Positions 17,179 to 25,082 of a stretch of 36,960 bases of DNA are shown here, one piece after another (position 1 is the stretch's first letter; each line of letters starts with the position of its first letter). Location of the stretch: assembly GCA_000648925.1 (NCBI GenBank), contig JFHF01000068.1:1-36960 (forward strand), written 5' to 3'. A model generated the notes under the pieces. That model made no database searches and was not told the origin of the DNA. It saw only the letters and a program-made list of their open reading frames with translations. The stretch comes from Caballeronia jiangsuensis. Its GTDB lineage: Bacteria; Pseudomonadota; Gammaproteobacteria; Burkholderiales; Burkholderiaceae. Position numbers and translations under genes: made by a program.

Positions 17179-18506
17179 GCCACACGCGACAACTGCATCT
17201 GAACACCAACATCACCGGTGTCGGACGTCATCCCGCAGGATGGCGCACGCTCGACAATCCACGCTCGATCATCGATCTGAACTTCTTCAAGGAGATCGCC
17301 GCGATCGCCGAGCGCGGCAAGCTCGATGCCGTGTTTCTCTCCGATCTGCTCGCGCTGCGCAATCACGCGGAAGGACCGTCGCAGGCGCTGGAGCCGACCG
17401 TGCTGCTGACCGCGCTCGCGGGCGCGACGAAGCATATCGGCCTGATCGGCACGGCATCGACGACCTTCAACGATCCGTTCAATCTCGCGCGGCGCTTTGC
17501 ATCGGTCGATCATTTGAGCGGCGGGCGCATCGCCTTCAATGCGGTCACGACCTACGATGCCGCCGCCGCCGCGAACTTCAGCCACGACGTGCCGCTCACG
17601 ACCGAGGAACGTTATGCGCGCGCGCAGGAGTTCGTCGAAGTGGTGACGAAGCTGTGGGATAGCTGGGAAGACGAAGCCGTCATCGCCGATCAAAAGACGG
17701 GCCGCTATGCCGATCCATCCCGCGTGCATGCGATAGAACATCGCGGGACTTACTTCTCGGTGCGCGGGCCGCTCACCGTGCCGCGCAGTCCGCAAGGGCG
17801 GCCCGTGCTCGTGCAGGCGGGCTCGTCGGAAGGAGGCCGTGCGCTTGCCGCGCGCTTCGCCGATGCCGTGTTCACCGCGCAGACGACCTTGCACACGGCG
17901 CAGGCGTTCTATGCCGAGATGAAAGAGCGCGTGCGGGTGCATGGACGCAATCCCGATCACTTCCTGTTGTTGCCCGGCTTGTATCCGGTGATCGGCGGCA
18001 CGGAGCGGGAAGCGCGCGAACGCAAGGCCGAACTCGATGCGCTGCTCGATACCGATCGTGAAGTCGCCCGCCTTGCGGGCGCGCTCGGCCTATCGCCGGA
18101 TGATCTTCATATCGATGCGCCTTTGCCTTATGAACTCATCGCAAAGGTGAAACGCCCGGATCTCTCGCGCGGCTTCATCGATTCGACTGTTGCGCTCGCG
18201 AAGAGCGAAAGCCTCACGGTGCGCGGTCTGCTGGATCGCAATCCGGGAGCGCACCGGATCATCGTCGGCACGCCGGAGCAGATTGCCGACGATATCGCGC
18301 TCTGGTTCAACGAGCGCGGCGCGGATGGCTTCAATCTGAACGCGGACGTGTTTCCTTCCGGACTTGCGGCATTCGTCGATCATGTCGTGCCGTTGTTGCA
18401 GAAGAAGGGCATCTTCCGGCGCGATTACGAAGGCACGACCTTGCGCGAGCATCTGGGCTTGCCACGGCCCGAGAGTCAATATGCGCACGCGGCGCGGGCG
18501 GCGTGA
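17175..18506 (+). CDS. LLM-class flavin-dependent monooxygenase, NtaA/DmoA family
   Basis: A 443-residue luciferase-like monooxygenase of the NtaA/DszA/DmoA branch. It shows LNTNITGVGRHPAGWR, FFKEIAAIAERGKLDAVFLSD, NPFNLARRFASVDHLSGGR-type strand order (here FNDPFNLARRFASVDHLSGG) and the C-terminal GTPEQIADDIALWFNERGADGFNL. It shares a four-base overlap with the SfnG-like gene and ends one base before the SfnB-like gene starts. Compared with the leftward LLM at 12651-14015 it is a distinct paralogue, not a recent duplicate. DmoA relatives cleave dimethyl sulfide and DszA cleaves sulfones; which applies here cannot be read from sequence. Confidence 0.9.
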   Translation: MSHTRQLHLNTNITGVGRHPAGWRTLDNPRSIIDLNFFKEIAAIAERGKLDAVFLSDLLALRNHAEGPSQALEPTVLLTALAGATKHIGLIGTASTTFNDPFNLARRFASVDHLSGGRIAFNAVTTYDAAAAANFSHDVPLTTEERYARAQEFVEVVTKLWDSWEDEAVIADQKTGRYADPSRVHAIEHRGTYFSVRGPLTVPRSPQGRPVLVQAGSSEGGRALAARFADAVFTAQTTLHTAQAFYAEMKERVRVHGRNPDHFLLLPGLYPVIGGTEREARERKAELDALLDTDREVARLAGALGLSPDDLHIDAPLPYELIAKVKRPDLSRGFIDSTVALAKSESLTVRGLLDRNPGAHRIIVGTPEQIADDIALWFNERGADGFNLNADVFPSGLAAFVDHVVPLLQKKGIFRRDYEGTTLREHLGLPRPESQYAHAARAA

Positions 18507-18507
18507 C

Positions 18508-19710
18508 ATGCGTATCGATCTTATCCGGTCGGACAATGAAGCACGCGATATCGCGCGCCGTCTTGCGAGCGAATTCGCCATCGATGCGCCGCGCCGTGAT
18601 CGCGAGCGCCAGTTGCCTTCGAACGAAGTCGAAACGTTCAGCGCGTCGGGATTGTGGGGCATCAACGTGCCGCGTGCGTTCGGCGGCGCGGATGTTTCGG
18701 TTGGCACGATCGTCGATGTGTTCGAGATCATATCGGCGGCCGATTCGTCGCTCGGACAAATTCCGCAGAATCATTTCGCCACGCTCGAACGGTTGAGGCA
18801 TGACGGCACACCGAGCCAGCAAGACTTCTTCTTTTCACGCGCGCTCGCGGGAGAGCGCTTCGGCAATGCGACCGCGGAACCGGGCGACAAACTGCCGTCG
18901 GAGCATGAGACGCGCGTGCGTCGCAGCGGAAGCGGATTCGTGCTGTCGGGGCGCAAGGTCTACTCGACGGGCGCGCTCTTCGCGCACTGGATACCGGTGG
19001 CCGCGCGTGATGACGATGGCTTGACTGTCACCGCATTCGTCGCTCGGCATGCGCGTGGCGTCGAGGTTATCGATGACTGGTCCGGCTTCGGGCAGCGCAC
19101 GACGGCGAGCGGTCAGGTGCGGCTCGATCATGTCGAGCTGGACGAGTTGCAGATCGTGAAGCGCGGGCGCCGCTCGAATATCGATGCGGCCAATGCGGTC
19201 TCGCAATTGATCCATGCCGCGATCGATCTGGGAATCGGACACGCGGCGCTCGACGATACGAAGCGCTTTCTGAGAGAGTTGTCGCATCCGGCGCGTGGAA
19301 GCGCCGTGACCCGCGCGGTCGATGATCCGTTCTCGTTGCGTGATATCGGCACGCTGACGGTTGCATATCACGCGGCGCAGGCGTTGACGATGCGTGCGGC
19401 GGGGCTTATCGATGCAGCGCGTGGAGAAGCGGAGCGGCGCGATGTGGCTGCGGCTATCGTCGCGACGGCTGAGGCCAAGATACTCACTACGCAATTCGCG
19501 CTCGATGCGTCGAACAAGCTTTTCGAATTGGCGGGAACGCAATCGACGCTGGAAAAGCATAACCTCGATCGGCACTGGCGCAATGCGAGGACGCATACGC
19601 TGCATGATAGCGTGCGGTGGAAGTATCACGCGGTGGGGCAGTTTGCGTTGAATGAGCTGCTTTGTGATCCGTTTACTTACGCGCATCCATATAGCGCGAT
19701 TCAGGCTTAA
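18508..19710 (+). CDS. SfnB/DszC-like acyl-CoA-dehydrogenase-fold flavoprotein
   Basis: A 400-residue protein with the acyl-CoA dehydrogenase fold but the features of the SfnB/DszC desulfurisation flavoproteins. These include ETFSASGLWGINVPRAFGGADVS, a middle domain with VLSGRKVYSTGALFAHWIPVAA, and the C-terminal LDASNKLFELAGTQSTLEKHNLDRHWRNARTHTLHDS, which lacks the YEGT catalytic glutamate. DszC relatives use FMNH2 to oxidise sulfides to sulfones; SfnB is linked to dimethylsulfone use. The ATG at 18508 follows the previous stop by one base. It ends the rightward operon, right before a strong bidirectional terminator. An enzyme that oxidises a sulfide to feed the adjacent LLM enzymes is plausible. 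Confidence 0.88.
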   Translation: MRIDLIRSDNEARDIARRLASEFAIDAPRRDRERQLPSNEVETFSASGLWGINVPRAFGGADVSVGTIVDVFEIISAADSSLGQIPQNHFATLERLRHDGTPSQQDFFFSRALAGERFGNATAEPGDKLPSEHETRVRRSGSGFVLSGRKVYSTGALFAHWIPVAARDDDGLTVTAFVARHARGVEVIDDWSGFGQRTTASGQVRLDHVELDELQIVKRGRRSNIDAANAVSQLIHAAIDLGIGHAALDDTKRFLRELSHPARGSAVTRAVDDPFSLRDIGTLTVAYHAAQALTMRAAGLIDAARGEAERRDVAAAIVATAEAKILTTQFALDASNKLFELAGTQSTLEKHNLDRHWRNARTHTLHDSVRWKYHAVGQFALNELLCDPFTYAHPYSAIQA

Positions 19711-19741
19711 AAAAAGGCGCGCCACACGGCGCGCCCTTTTT
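19709..19741. terminator. Bidirectional rho-independent terminator
   Basis: An A7 run (19709-19715) precedes the stem GGCGCGCC-ACAC-GGCGCGCC (19716-19735), followed by CTTTTT. It lies between the convergent ends of the SfnB-like gene and the substrate-binding protein gene and can stop transcripts in both directions. Confidence 0.85.
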
Positions 19742-19745
19742 ACGA

Positions 19746-20744
19746 TCACTTCGCCGCCACCGCCTGCGCATCGAACACCGGATTGAACTCCACATCGACC
19801 TTGATCTTGTTCTTGATATCCCCCGACCGATAAAGCGTATCCGCAATCCGCTGTTCTCTCGCGACGAGCTGCTTATCGAGCGGATAAAAAACCGATCTCC
19901 CATTCTCCGCAGAAAACTTCGCCCGCGCCGGGCTCTGCTTCATCTTCTCCAGATAGGTCTTCTCGACCGCCGGCACGTTCTGCGACCACCATGTCCACGA
20001 AGTCTTCAGGCGCCCGAGAAAATCGCCCAATGCCTGACTCCTCACCGGATCGCGCAACACTTCCGTACGCGCCGTGAACACCGACAACGCCGGAATATCG
20101 AGTTCGTCGCTCTTGATGACGACACGCGCATCGCCCTTGTCGACGGTCTCCTTCACCGGTCCATAGCCGCCCGAATACACCGCGACCTGCCCCGCATTGA
20201 AAGCGGACGCCGACACGTTCCCATCGCCGAACTTCACGCCCTGAAAATCCTTCGGCCGCAGATCGGCCTTGTTATACGACAGCACGTATTGCAGATAATT
20301 GAAGCCGCCGAAGTTATAGCCCCACGTCTTGCCGCGCAAGTCGGCGAGGTTCTTCACGTCGGCTTCCTTGCGCACGACCGTGACGATAGGCGGATAGCTG
20401 CTATCGGGATTGCGCCATCCCGCGATGATCTGCAACGGAGCCGTCTCGGGCGTCCACGGCGCGCGCGCGTTGCCCTGCTCGATGATGAGCGACGTATCGC
20501 CCATCAGGCCCACATCGAGCACTTTCGAATAGAGCGCGGAAAGCTGCGCGGCAGGCCCCGTGAGCACGGCCCATTTAACCTTGTACGGCGCGCCGTCGAG
20601 CACATGCGATGCTTCGACGATCAGCGGCCAAGCCGCGTCCTGCGTGCCGATGGTCAGCGTGAGCGGTTCGTCGGCGAACGCGGACGCCGACACGCCGAAA
20701 AGACTCGCGACAAATAGAGCGGTAAGACGTTTCCCGATGCGCAT
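19746..20744 (-). CDS. ABC transporter periplasmic substrate-binding protein, SsuA/TauA-like
   Basis: This 332-residue protein begins with a Sec signal peptide (MRIGKRLTALFVASLFGVSASAFA, likely cleaved before DEPLT) and continues with the NMT1/SsuA fold: a Trp-Pro substrate loop in QDAAWPLIVEA, a variable-lobe segment KNLADLRGKTWGYNFGG, and VAVYSGGYGPVKETVDKGDARVV. The family captures sulfonates, taurine, nitrate or thiamine precursors for import. It is the last gene of the leftward permease-ATPase-binding-protein operon, 26 bp after the ATPase, and ends at the shared terminator. Surrounding monooxygenases favour an organosulfur ligand. The protein is not close enough to SsuA or TauA, by eye, to name the ligand. 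Confidence 0.9.
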   Translation of the reverse strand: MRIGKRLTALFVASLFGVSASAFADEPLTLTIGTQDAAWPLIVEASHVLDGAPYKVKWAVLTGPAAQLSALYSKVLDVGLMGDTSLIIEQGNARAPWTPETAPLQIIAGWRNPDSSYPPIVTVVRKEADVKNLADLRGKTWGYNFGGFNYLQYVLSYNKADLRPKDFQGVKFGDGNVSASAFNAGQVAVYSGGYGPVKETVDKGDARVVIKSDELDIPALSVFTARTEVLRDPVRSQALGDFLGRLKTSWTWWSQNVPAVEKTYLEKMKQSPARAKFSAENGRSVFYPLDKQLVAREQRIADTLYRSGDIKNKIKVDVEFNPVFDAQAVAAK

Positions 20745-20770
20745 GAATGTGTAGTGAGTGAATGAAATCG

Positions 20771-21535
20771 TTATGCCGCTTTGCGCGGCGAATCTTGCGT
20801 GACACCGAGTTCGGCGAGCAGCCGCGTTCTGAGCGCAATGGATGCTTCGTCGCTGCGCGAGCGCGGACGCGGAAAATCGACAACGACATCCGCGCTGATC
20901 TCGCCTTGCGACAGCACGACGATACGATCCGACAGCAGAATCGCCTCGTCGATGTCATGCGTGACCAGCACGACCGCAGGCGTATGCGCGCGCCACAAGC
21001 GCGCGACGAGTTCATACATGCGGATGCGCGTGAGCGCATCGAGCGCGGCGAAGGGTTCATCGAGCAGCAGCAGCTTCGGTTCTCGCACGAGCGCGCGCGC
21101 CAGTGCGACGCGCTGCGCCTCGCCGCCGGAAAGCGTCTTCGGCCAGCCATCGGCATGCGTCGCGAGGCCCACTTCATCGAGTGCGGCCAGTGCGGAAGAC
21201 TTCGCGGCGCTGAGGCGGTCATGACCGATCACGACGTTCTCCCACACGCGCTTTGCCGGCACGAGACGCGGCTCCTGAAACACGACCGAGCGCGCGCCCG
21301 CGACACGCACACGGCCGCTGTCGGCCTGATCGAGGCCCGCAAGAATGCGCAGGAGCGTCGTCTTGCCCGCGCCCGATGCGCCGAGCATCGACACGAACTG
21401 GCCGCGTCTCACGTTGAGCGATACATCCTTCAGCACCGCGCGACCGGCGAATACGCGGCTCACGCCATCGAGTTCGAGCGCGGTCTCGCGCTCGTCGCGC
21501 ACGGACCTGGCGTATGCGTTATCAGGCGAGTTCAA
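20771..21535 (-). CDS. ABC transporter ATP-binding protein, SsuB/TauB-like
   Basis: A 254-residue ATPase with Walker A GASGAGKT (52-59), the signature LSGGEAQRVALARAL, Walker B LLLLDEP and a switch-region histidine in LVTHDIDEA. It energises import through the permease encoded upstream. I place the start at a TTG (21535-21533) that has a GGAGG seven bases upstream and overlaps the permease stop by 14 bases, a translational-coupling arrangement. A GTG at 21574 lacks a ribosome site, and a GTG at 21502 is a shorter alternative. The family covers sulfonate, taurine and nitrate importers; context favours a sulfur compound. Confidence 0.9.
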   Translation of the reverse strand: MNSPDNAYARSVRDERETALELDGVSRVFAGRAVLKDVSLNVRRGQFVSMLGASGAGKTTLLRILAGLDQADSGRVRVAGARSVVFQEPRLVPAKRVWENVVIGHDRLSAAKSSALAALDEVGLATHADGWPKTLSGGEAQRVALARALVREPKLLLLDEPFAALDALTRIRMYELVARLWRAHTPAVVLVTHDIDEAILLSDRIVVLSQGEISADVVVDFPRPRSRSDEASIALRTRLLAELGVTQDSPRKAA

Positions 21536-22439
21536 AGCGCGGCCTCCACGGAAGAGCGAGATGTTCGAGCGCACGCATGATGAGATCGGTCACGATGCCG
21601 AGCGCCGCATACACGAGAATGCCCGCGATGATGATGTCCGCGCGCTGATTCTGGTTCGCGTTCACGAGGATGTAGCCGATGCCGTTCTGCGCGTTGATCT
21701 GCTCCGCGACCACGAGCGCGAGCAACGCCACCGCCGACGAATAGCGCACGCCGACGAGTATCGAAGGCAGTGCCGTCGGCAGGATGATGCGCAGCGCGAT
21801 CTGCCGGCTCGACAGGCCGAACACGTTCGCCGCTTCGAGCAGTTTCGGATCGACGCCGCGCACGCCTGCATAGGTGTTGAGATACATCGGGAAAATGGTG
21901 GCCGCGAGAATCACCGCGACCTTCGCGCCCTCGCCGATGCCGAACCACGTGATAAAAAGCGGAATCAGCGCGATGAACGGAATCGTGCGCAGCATCTGCA
22001 ATGGCGCATCGACGATTTCCTCGCCCACACGCCATAGCCCCGCAAACAAACCCGCCAGCAAGCCGATGCCGCCGCCGATCGCGAGGCCCGTCGCCGCGCG
22101 CACGAGCGACACGCCGATCGCGCTTTGCAATTCGCCATCGGCGATCAGTTCCATCAATGCCCCGATGATGACCGTGGGCGACGGCAAGGTTTCGGGCGCG
22201 ACGAGTTGCAGCGACGACGCGAGCTGCCACAACACGATGATCGCGAGCGGCACGCCGACACGCAACGCCCGCGAGCGCAGCACGGACCATTGCAGCACGC
22301 TGCGGCGGCGCGCTTGGCGCGTCGGCAGATCGATGAGCGCGCGTGGATCGACGGCGCGTGCATCGGCGCCATGCGTGCGATCAGGCGTCGTGCCCGGGTC
22401 GAGCCCGAGCGCAGCGGATGGAAAGCGTGGGACGTTCAT
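21522..22439 (-). CDS. ABC transporter permease, SsuC/TauC-like
   Basis: A 305-residue inner-membrane permease of the BPD_transp_1 family. After a hydrophilic N-terminus of about 60 residues come six or so hydrophobic helices, starting VGVPLAIIVLWQLASSLQL. The cytoplasmic EAA loop that docks the ATPase reads EAANVFGLSSRQIALRIILP. It is the first gene of the leftward importer operon and overlaps the ATPase gene. The order permease-ATPase-binding protein is the reverse of the ssuADCB order usual in enterics. It is divergent from the FMN reductase gene, so import and flavin supply share one control region. Confidence 0.92.
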   Translation of the reverse strand: MNVPRFPSAALGLDPGTTPDRTHGADARAVDPRALIDLPTRQARRRSVLQWSVLRSRALRVGVPLAIIVLWQLASSLQLVAPETLPSPTVIIGALMELIADGELQSAIGVSLVRAATGLAIGGGIGLLAGLFAGLWRVGEEIVDAPLQMLRTIPFIALIPLFITWFGIGEGAKVAVILAATIFPMYLNTYAGVRGVDPKLLEAANVFGLSSRQIALRIILPTALPSILVGVRYSSAVALLALVVAEQINAQNGIGYILVNANQNQRADIIIAGILVYAALGIVTDLIMRALEHLALPWRPRFELA

Positions 22440-22685
22440 GGGCGTTCGTCGGAATCCGAAAGGAATGGAACATCCGATGGTACGGTCGCATGTCCTCGCG
22501 TCAAACGAACGCTTTGCAAGATGCTATGCGCGATCCGCGTCATTTGGATTCCAACGATCCGATAAAGGCGCGAACCGTGCATTGCTTAGCAGATTCGCTT
22601 CGTTGGCGAATGTGGCGCGCTCCCCTAACGTATGCGGATGATGTCTTGGGGATATCAGACAGCCTATTTTCAGGGAGTATCGATC
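22440..22685. promoter_or_regulatory. Divergent control region between importer operon and FMN reductase
   Basis: A 246-bp non-coding stretch. It contains the TTGCTTAGCAG palindrome at 22582-22592 and a strong ribosome site AGGGAG eight bases before the TTG at 22686. I could not pick out a convincing -10/-35 pair in either direction, which would fit an activator-dependent promoter. Confidence 0.4.
22582..22592. promoter_or_regulatory. TGCTTAGCA palindrome, candidate operator copy 2
   Basis: TTGCTTAGCAG, with the palindromic core TGCT-T-AGCA, is an exact 11-base match (inverted) to the site at 14088-14098. Both lie in divergent promoter regions of the sulfur-related cluster. Confidence 0.4.
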
Positions 22686-23312
22686 TTGTCTCGATTCATT
22701 TCATCGCGCGGGCCACGGGTGGTCGGCATCGGCGGCACGACGCGGCCTCAATCATCGACCGAACGGGCACTCGCATTCGCATTGCGCGGCGCACAGGAAA
22801 GCGGCGCGAGCGTGCAGCTTTTCGGCGGCGCGTTCCTGCATAGCCTGCCGCACTATGCGCCGGAATCGCGCGAACTCACCGACGAGCAACATGAACTCAT
22901 CGAGGCCGTGCGCGCGGCCGATGCGCTCATCATCGCGACGCCCGGCTATCACGGCGGCATCTCGGGCCTCGTCAAGACCGCGCTCGATACGCTGGAGGAA
23001 CTGCGGCTCGACGAGCGCCCTTATCTCGACGGACGCGCGGTCGGCAGCATCGTCACGGCATATGGATGGCAAGCAGCGGGCACGGTGCTCACGTCGCTGC
23101 GCTCGATCGTGCACGCGTTGCGCGGCTGGCCGACGCCTTTCGGTGCGACGATCAATACACTGGAGACGCGCTTCGAATCAGCCGATACCTGTTCGGATCC
23201 GAAGGTCGTCGAGCAGCTTCGCACCGTGGGGAAACAGGCGTCGAGTTTCGCACTGGCGTTCGGTGCGGTGCGGGCGGACGAGTATCACGAAGTGGAACTC
23301 GCACAGCATTGA
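22686..23312 (+). CDS. NADPH-dependent FMN reductase, SsuE/MsuE-like
   Basis: A 208-residue flavodoxin-fold reductase. The phosphate-binding loop is GIGGTTRPQSSTERAL near the N-terminus, and the isoalloxazine loop is ATPGYHGGISGLVKTALD. It supplies FMNH2 to two-component monooxygenases such as SsuD, MsuD, SfnG and DszA. The start is a TTG at 22686 with AGGGAG eight bases upstream; ATG codons from 22632 would add 18 residues without a better ribosome site. It is monocistronic, divergent from the importer operon, and followed by a hairpin terminator. It is the obvious reductant source for the LLM and SfnB/DszC-like enzymes encoded at 12651-19710. Confidence 0.9.
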   Translation: MSRFISSRGPRVVGIGGTTRPQSSTERALAFALRGAQESGASVQLFGGAFLHSLPHYAPESRELTDEQHELIEAVRAADALIIATPGYHGGISGLVKTALDTLEELRLDERPYLDGRAVGSIVTAYGWQAAGTVLTSLRSIVHALRGWPTPFGATINTLETRFESADTCSDPKVVEQLRTVGKQASSFALAFGAVRADEYHEVELAQH

Positions 23313-23325
23313 GTCATCGATGATG

Positions 23326-23356
23326 AAGCTGCGCATCGCGCGCAGCTTGTCTCTTT
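23326..23356 (+). terminator. Rho-independent terminator after the FMN reductase gene
   Basis: AAGCTGCGC (23326-23334) pairs perfectly with GCGCAGCTT (23340-23348) across a five-base loop, followed by a T-rich tail (TCTCTTTCGTTT). It starts 14 bases after the FMN reductase stop. Confidence 0.6.
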
Positions 23357-23360
23357 CGTT

Positions 23361-23585
23361 TCAGTGCAGCGGGGATTCGCTGGGCAACTGGAACGCATCG
23401 ACGGTATAGCCCATGTTGAAATAGCCCGCGCGTGCATAGGCGGAAATATGTTCGAGTTGTTCCGCGCGCGTGGTTTCACTGATGGCGTGCGCGTCCTGCG
23501 CCGCCGATTCCTTCGTGAAGTGCTTACGCACGCGCCCGGCAGGCGCCGATAGCGCCTGCCAATAATGAGTCAGGAATTGCGGCAT
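23361..23585 (-). CDS. Small protein of unknown function (74 aa)
   Basis: I do not recognise this protein. It is 74 residues, has no signal peptide or membrane segment, and begins MPQFLTHYWQALSAPAGRVRK. The middle (AAQDAHAISETTRAEQLEHISAYARA) looks helical. Reality of the gene is supported by GAGGAGG eight bases upstream of the ATG and by normal codon use. It is monocistronic, facing the FMN reductase tail to tail. A possible minus-strand promoter (TTGTCC, 17 bases, TAGAGT) and a 16-bp perfect palindrome at 23655-23670 lie upstream. No function can be assigned. Confidence 0.7.
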   Translation of the reverse strand: MPQFLTHYWQALSAPAGRVRKHFTKESAAQDAHAISETTRAEQLEHISAYARAGYFNMGYTVDAFQLPSESPLH

Positions 23586-23654
23586 GGCTCGCCTCCTCGG
23601 TGCACGAATAGCTCAACTCTAGGCTGTCAAAATCGTTTGGACAAACAAGGTTTT

Positions 23655-23670
23655 CTGCAATGCATTGCAG
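23655..23670. repeat. 16-bp perfect palindrome
   Basis: CTGCAATGCATTGCAG is self-complementary over all 16 bases. It lies 70 bp upstream of the small gene's start and 47 bp downstream of the DUF2278 stop, with no T-run, so an operator is more likely than a terminator. Confidence 0.5.
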
Positions 23671-23717
23671 GGCGCACCGGATTGGCGCATGGGCCGTATT
23701 TCAGATGATCGCGCGCA

Positions 23718-24467
23718 TCACGTCGTACCACCCAGAATCGGATGCGACTGCCCCGCTATCGGCCGTCCGCGATTATCGGTCGGCACGAGTTGCGTTTGGA
23801 ACGCGACGAAGAGCGCCTGGAACTTGCCATCCACTTCGATCATCACCGCGCCGTCCTGAAACACGCCGTTCTCGTTCGAATGGTCCTTGATATGGCTGCC
23901 CTTGCCCGGCTTCGGGTTGCCCTGATTCATGTGCGTTTCGTGCAGCCCGTCCTTGCCCGGTTCGAACAGGAAGCCGAAGCCGTAGACAGTGACTTGTTTC
24001 GCGGGCTTCCATCCGAGGCGATCGTCGCTATAAGCGGGCGTCTTGTAGACATAGTCGATGCCGCTCGCCGACATATCGAGTTGCAGCATCTCGTTGAGCA
24101 GCGCGTTGATATCGTTGTGCTCGTCTTTGGTATCGAGCGGAATTGGACGCATCGCGCCGAGATCGAGAAGACGCTTGTCGTGCACATAATCGAGCTTCGG
24201 GAAATTCGATGTGGCGATGCCCGCAGGCAGCCTGGCGAGATCCCCGATCATCGGATGATCGAAATATTGATTCCACAGATACAGCACGAGATAGCCCGCC
24301 GGGCCCGTCAGCGAGCTGTCCGATTTCACATTGGTGACGATATTGAATGGCTTGCCATTCGTGTCTTCGCCGACGATCACGTAATGCGGATCGCCCTTGT
24401 AGTTCTGGAGATAGGGAACGCCGAGCGTGACCGTGCCCTTGAAGAGAACATATTCATTGCGCGCCAT
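23718..24467 (-). CDS. DUF2278 (YukJ-like) family protein
   Basis: A 249-residue protein matching the DUF2278/YukJ family pattern: a short N-terminal strand (NEYVLFKGTVTLG), the PHYVIVGEDTNGKPFNIVTNVKSD segment, a central MIGDLARLPAGI region, and a C-terminal part rich in Asn/Gly with HMNQGNPKPGKGSHIKDHSNENGVFQDGAVMIE. The HMNQG..H..ENG motif is a hallmark and suggests metal binding or hydrolysis, but no activity is established for the family. No signal peptide is seen. GGAG lies upstream of the ATG. The gene is divergent from the Nudix gene with about 215 bp between their starts. Confidence 0.75.
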   Translation of the reverse strand: MARNEYVLFKGTVTLGVPYLQNYKGDPHYVIVGEDTNGKPFNIVTNVKSDSSLTGPAGYLVLYLWNQYFDHPMIGDLARLPAGIATSNFPKLDYVHDKRLLDLGAMRPIPLDTKDEHNDINALLNEMLQLDMSASGIDYVYKTPAYSDDRLGWKPAKQVTVYGFGFLFEPGKDGLHETHMNQGNPKPGKGSHIKDHSNENGVFQDGAVMIEVDGKFQALFVAFQTQLVPTDNRGRPIAGQSHPILGGTT

Positions 24468-24682
24468 GATGCTGCTCCGTGAAGTGAACGGTCATTTGAT
24501 TCGACAAGTGTGACATTCCTGCGATCGAAACGTGATCCAGCGGAACACGTCTTGCTGAAACGCAATTCGGAAATGCCGCCGTCATTGAGCGCTCCACAAT
24601 GAAACTGTCATTGGGTACACTAGGACCCGCCTGCACGACGCACCGCGCACATTCACACGAACAGAAAAAAGTCGGAGCCAGT

Positions 24683-25054
24683 TTGAGGAAGCGAGCCACG
24701 GTCATCTGTCGAAAGGGCAACCGGATATTGCTGGTTGCGCGACGTCGCACCAAATGGGCGCTGCCCGGCGGCATGCTCAAGCGAGGCGAACATCTGCCGG
24801 ACGCGGCGCTGCGCGAGCTCAAAGAGGAGACACGTCTCGCGGGCAAGTCGGCAAAATTTCTGTTCCACCATCGGGGACGGCAGAAGCACCATCACGTCTT
24901 CTTCTGCGATGTGCCGAAAAGCGCGAAGGCCCGCGCGAGCAACGAGATATCGCGGTGCCGCTGGGTCCACGTATCCGAGATTCCGCGGCTCGCCACCACT
25001 GCGCCGACCAGGCTGATCGTCAAGGCACTCGGCGACGAAAAGCGCAAGCGCTGA
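24683..25054 (+). CDS. Nudix hydrolase with an atypical Nudix box
   Basis: A 123-residue Nudix-fold protein that would hydrolyse a nucleoside diphosphate linked to another group. The box runs from Gly30 to Leu52: GX5E is GMLKRGE and the metal-binding core is RELKEE (44-49), but the conserved Gly of EEXGU is Arg51. I favour the TTG at 24683, which has GGAG just upstream and gives the family-like start (M)RKRATVICRKGNRILLVARR. An ATG at 24599 would add 28 residues that do not look like protein, and a TACACT box lies inside that stretch. The gene stands alone; substrate is unknown. Confidence 0.82.
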   Translation: MRKRATVICRKGNRILLVARRRTKWALPGGMLKRGEHLPDAALRELKEETRLAGKSAKFLFHHRGRQKHHHVFFCDVPKSAKARASNEISRCRWVHVSEIPRLATTAPTRLIVKALGDEKRKR

Positions 25055-25082
25055 GCCTTCATCGCTCGCAGCGACGAAACCG

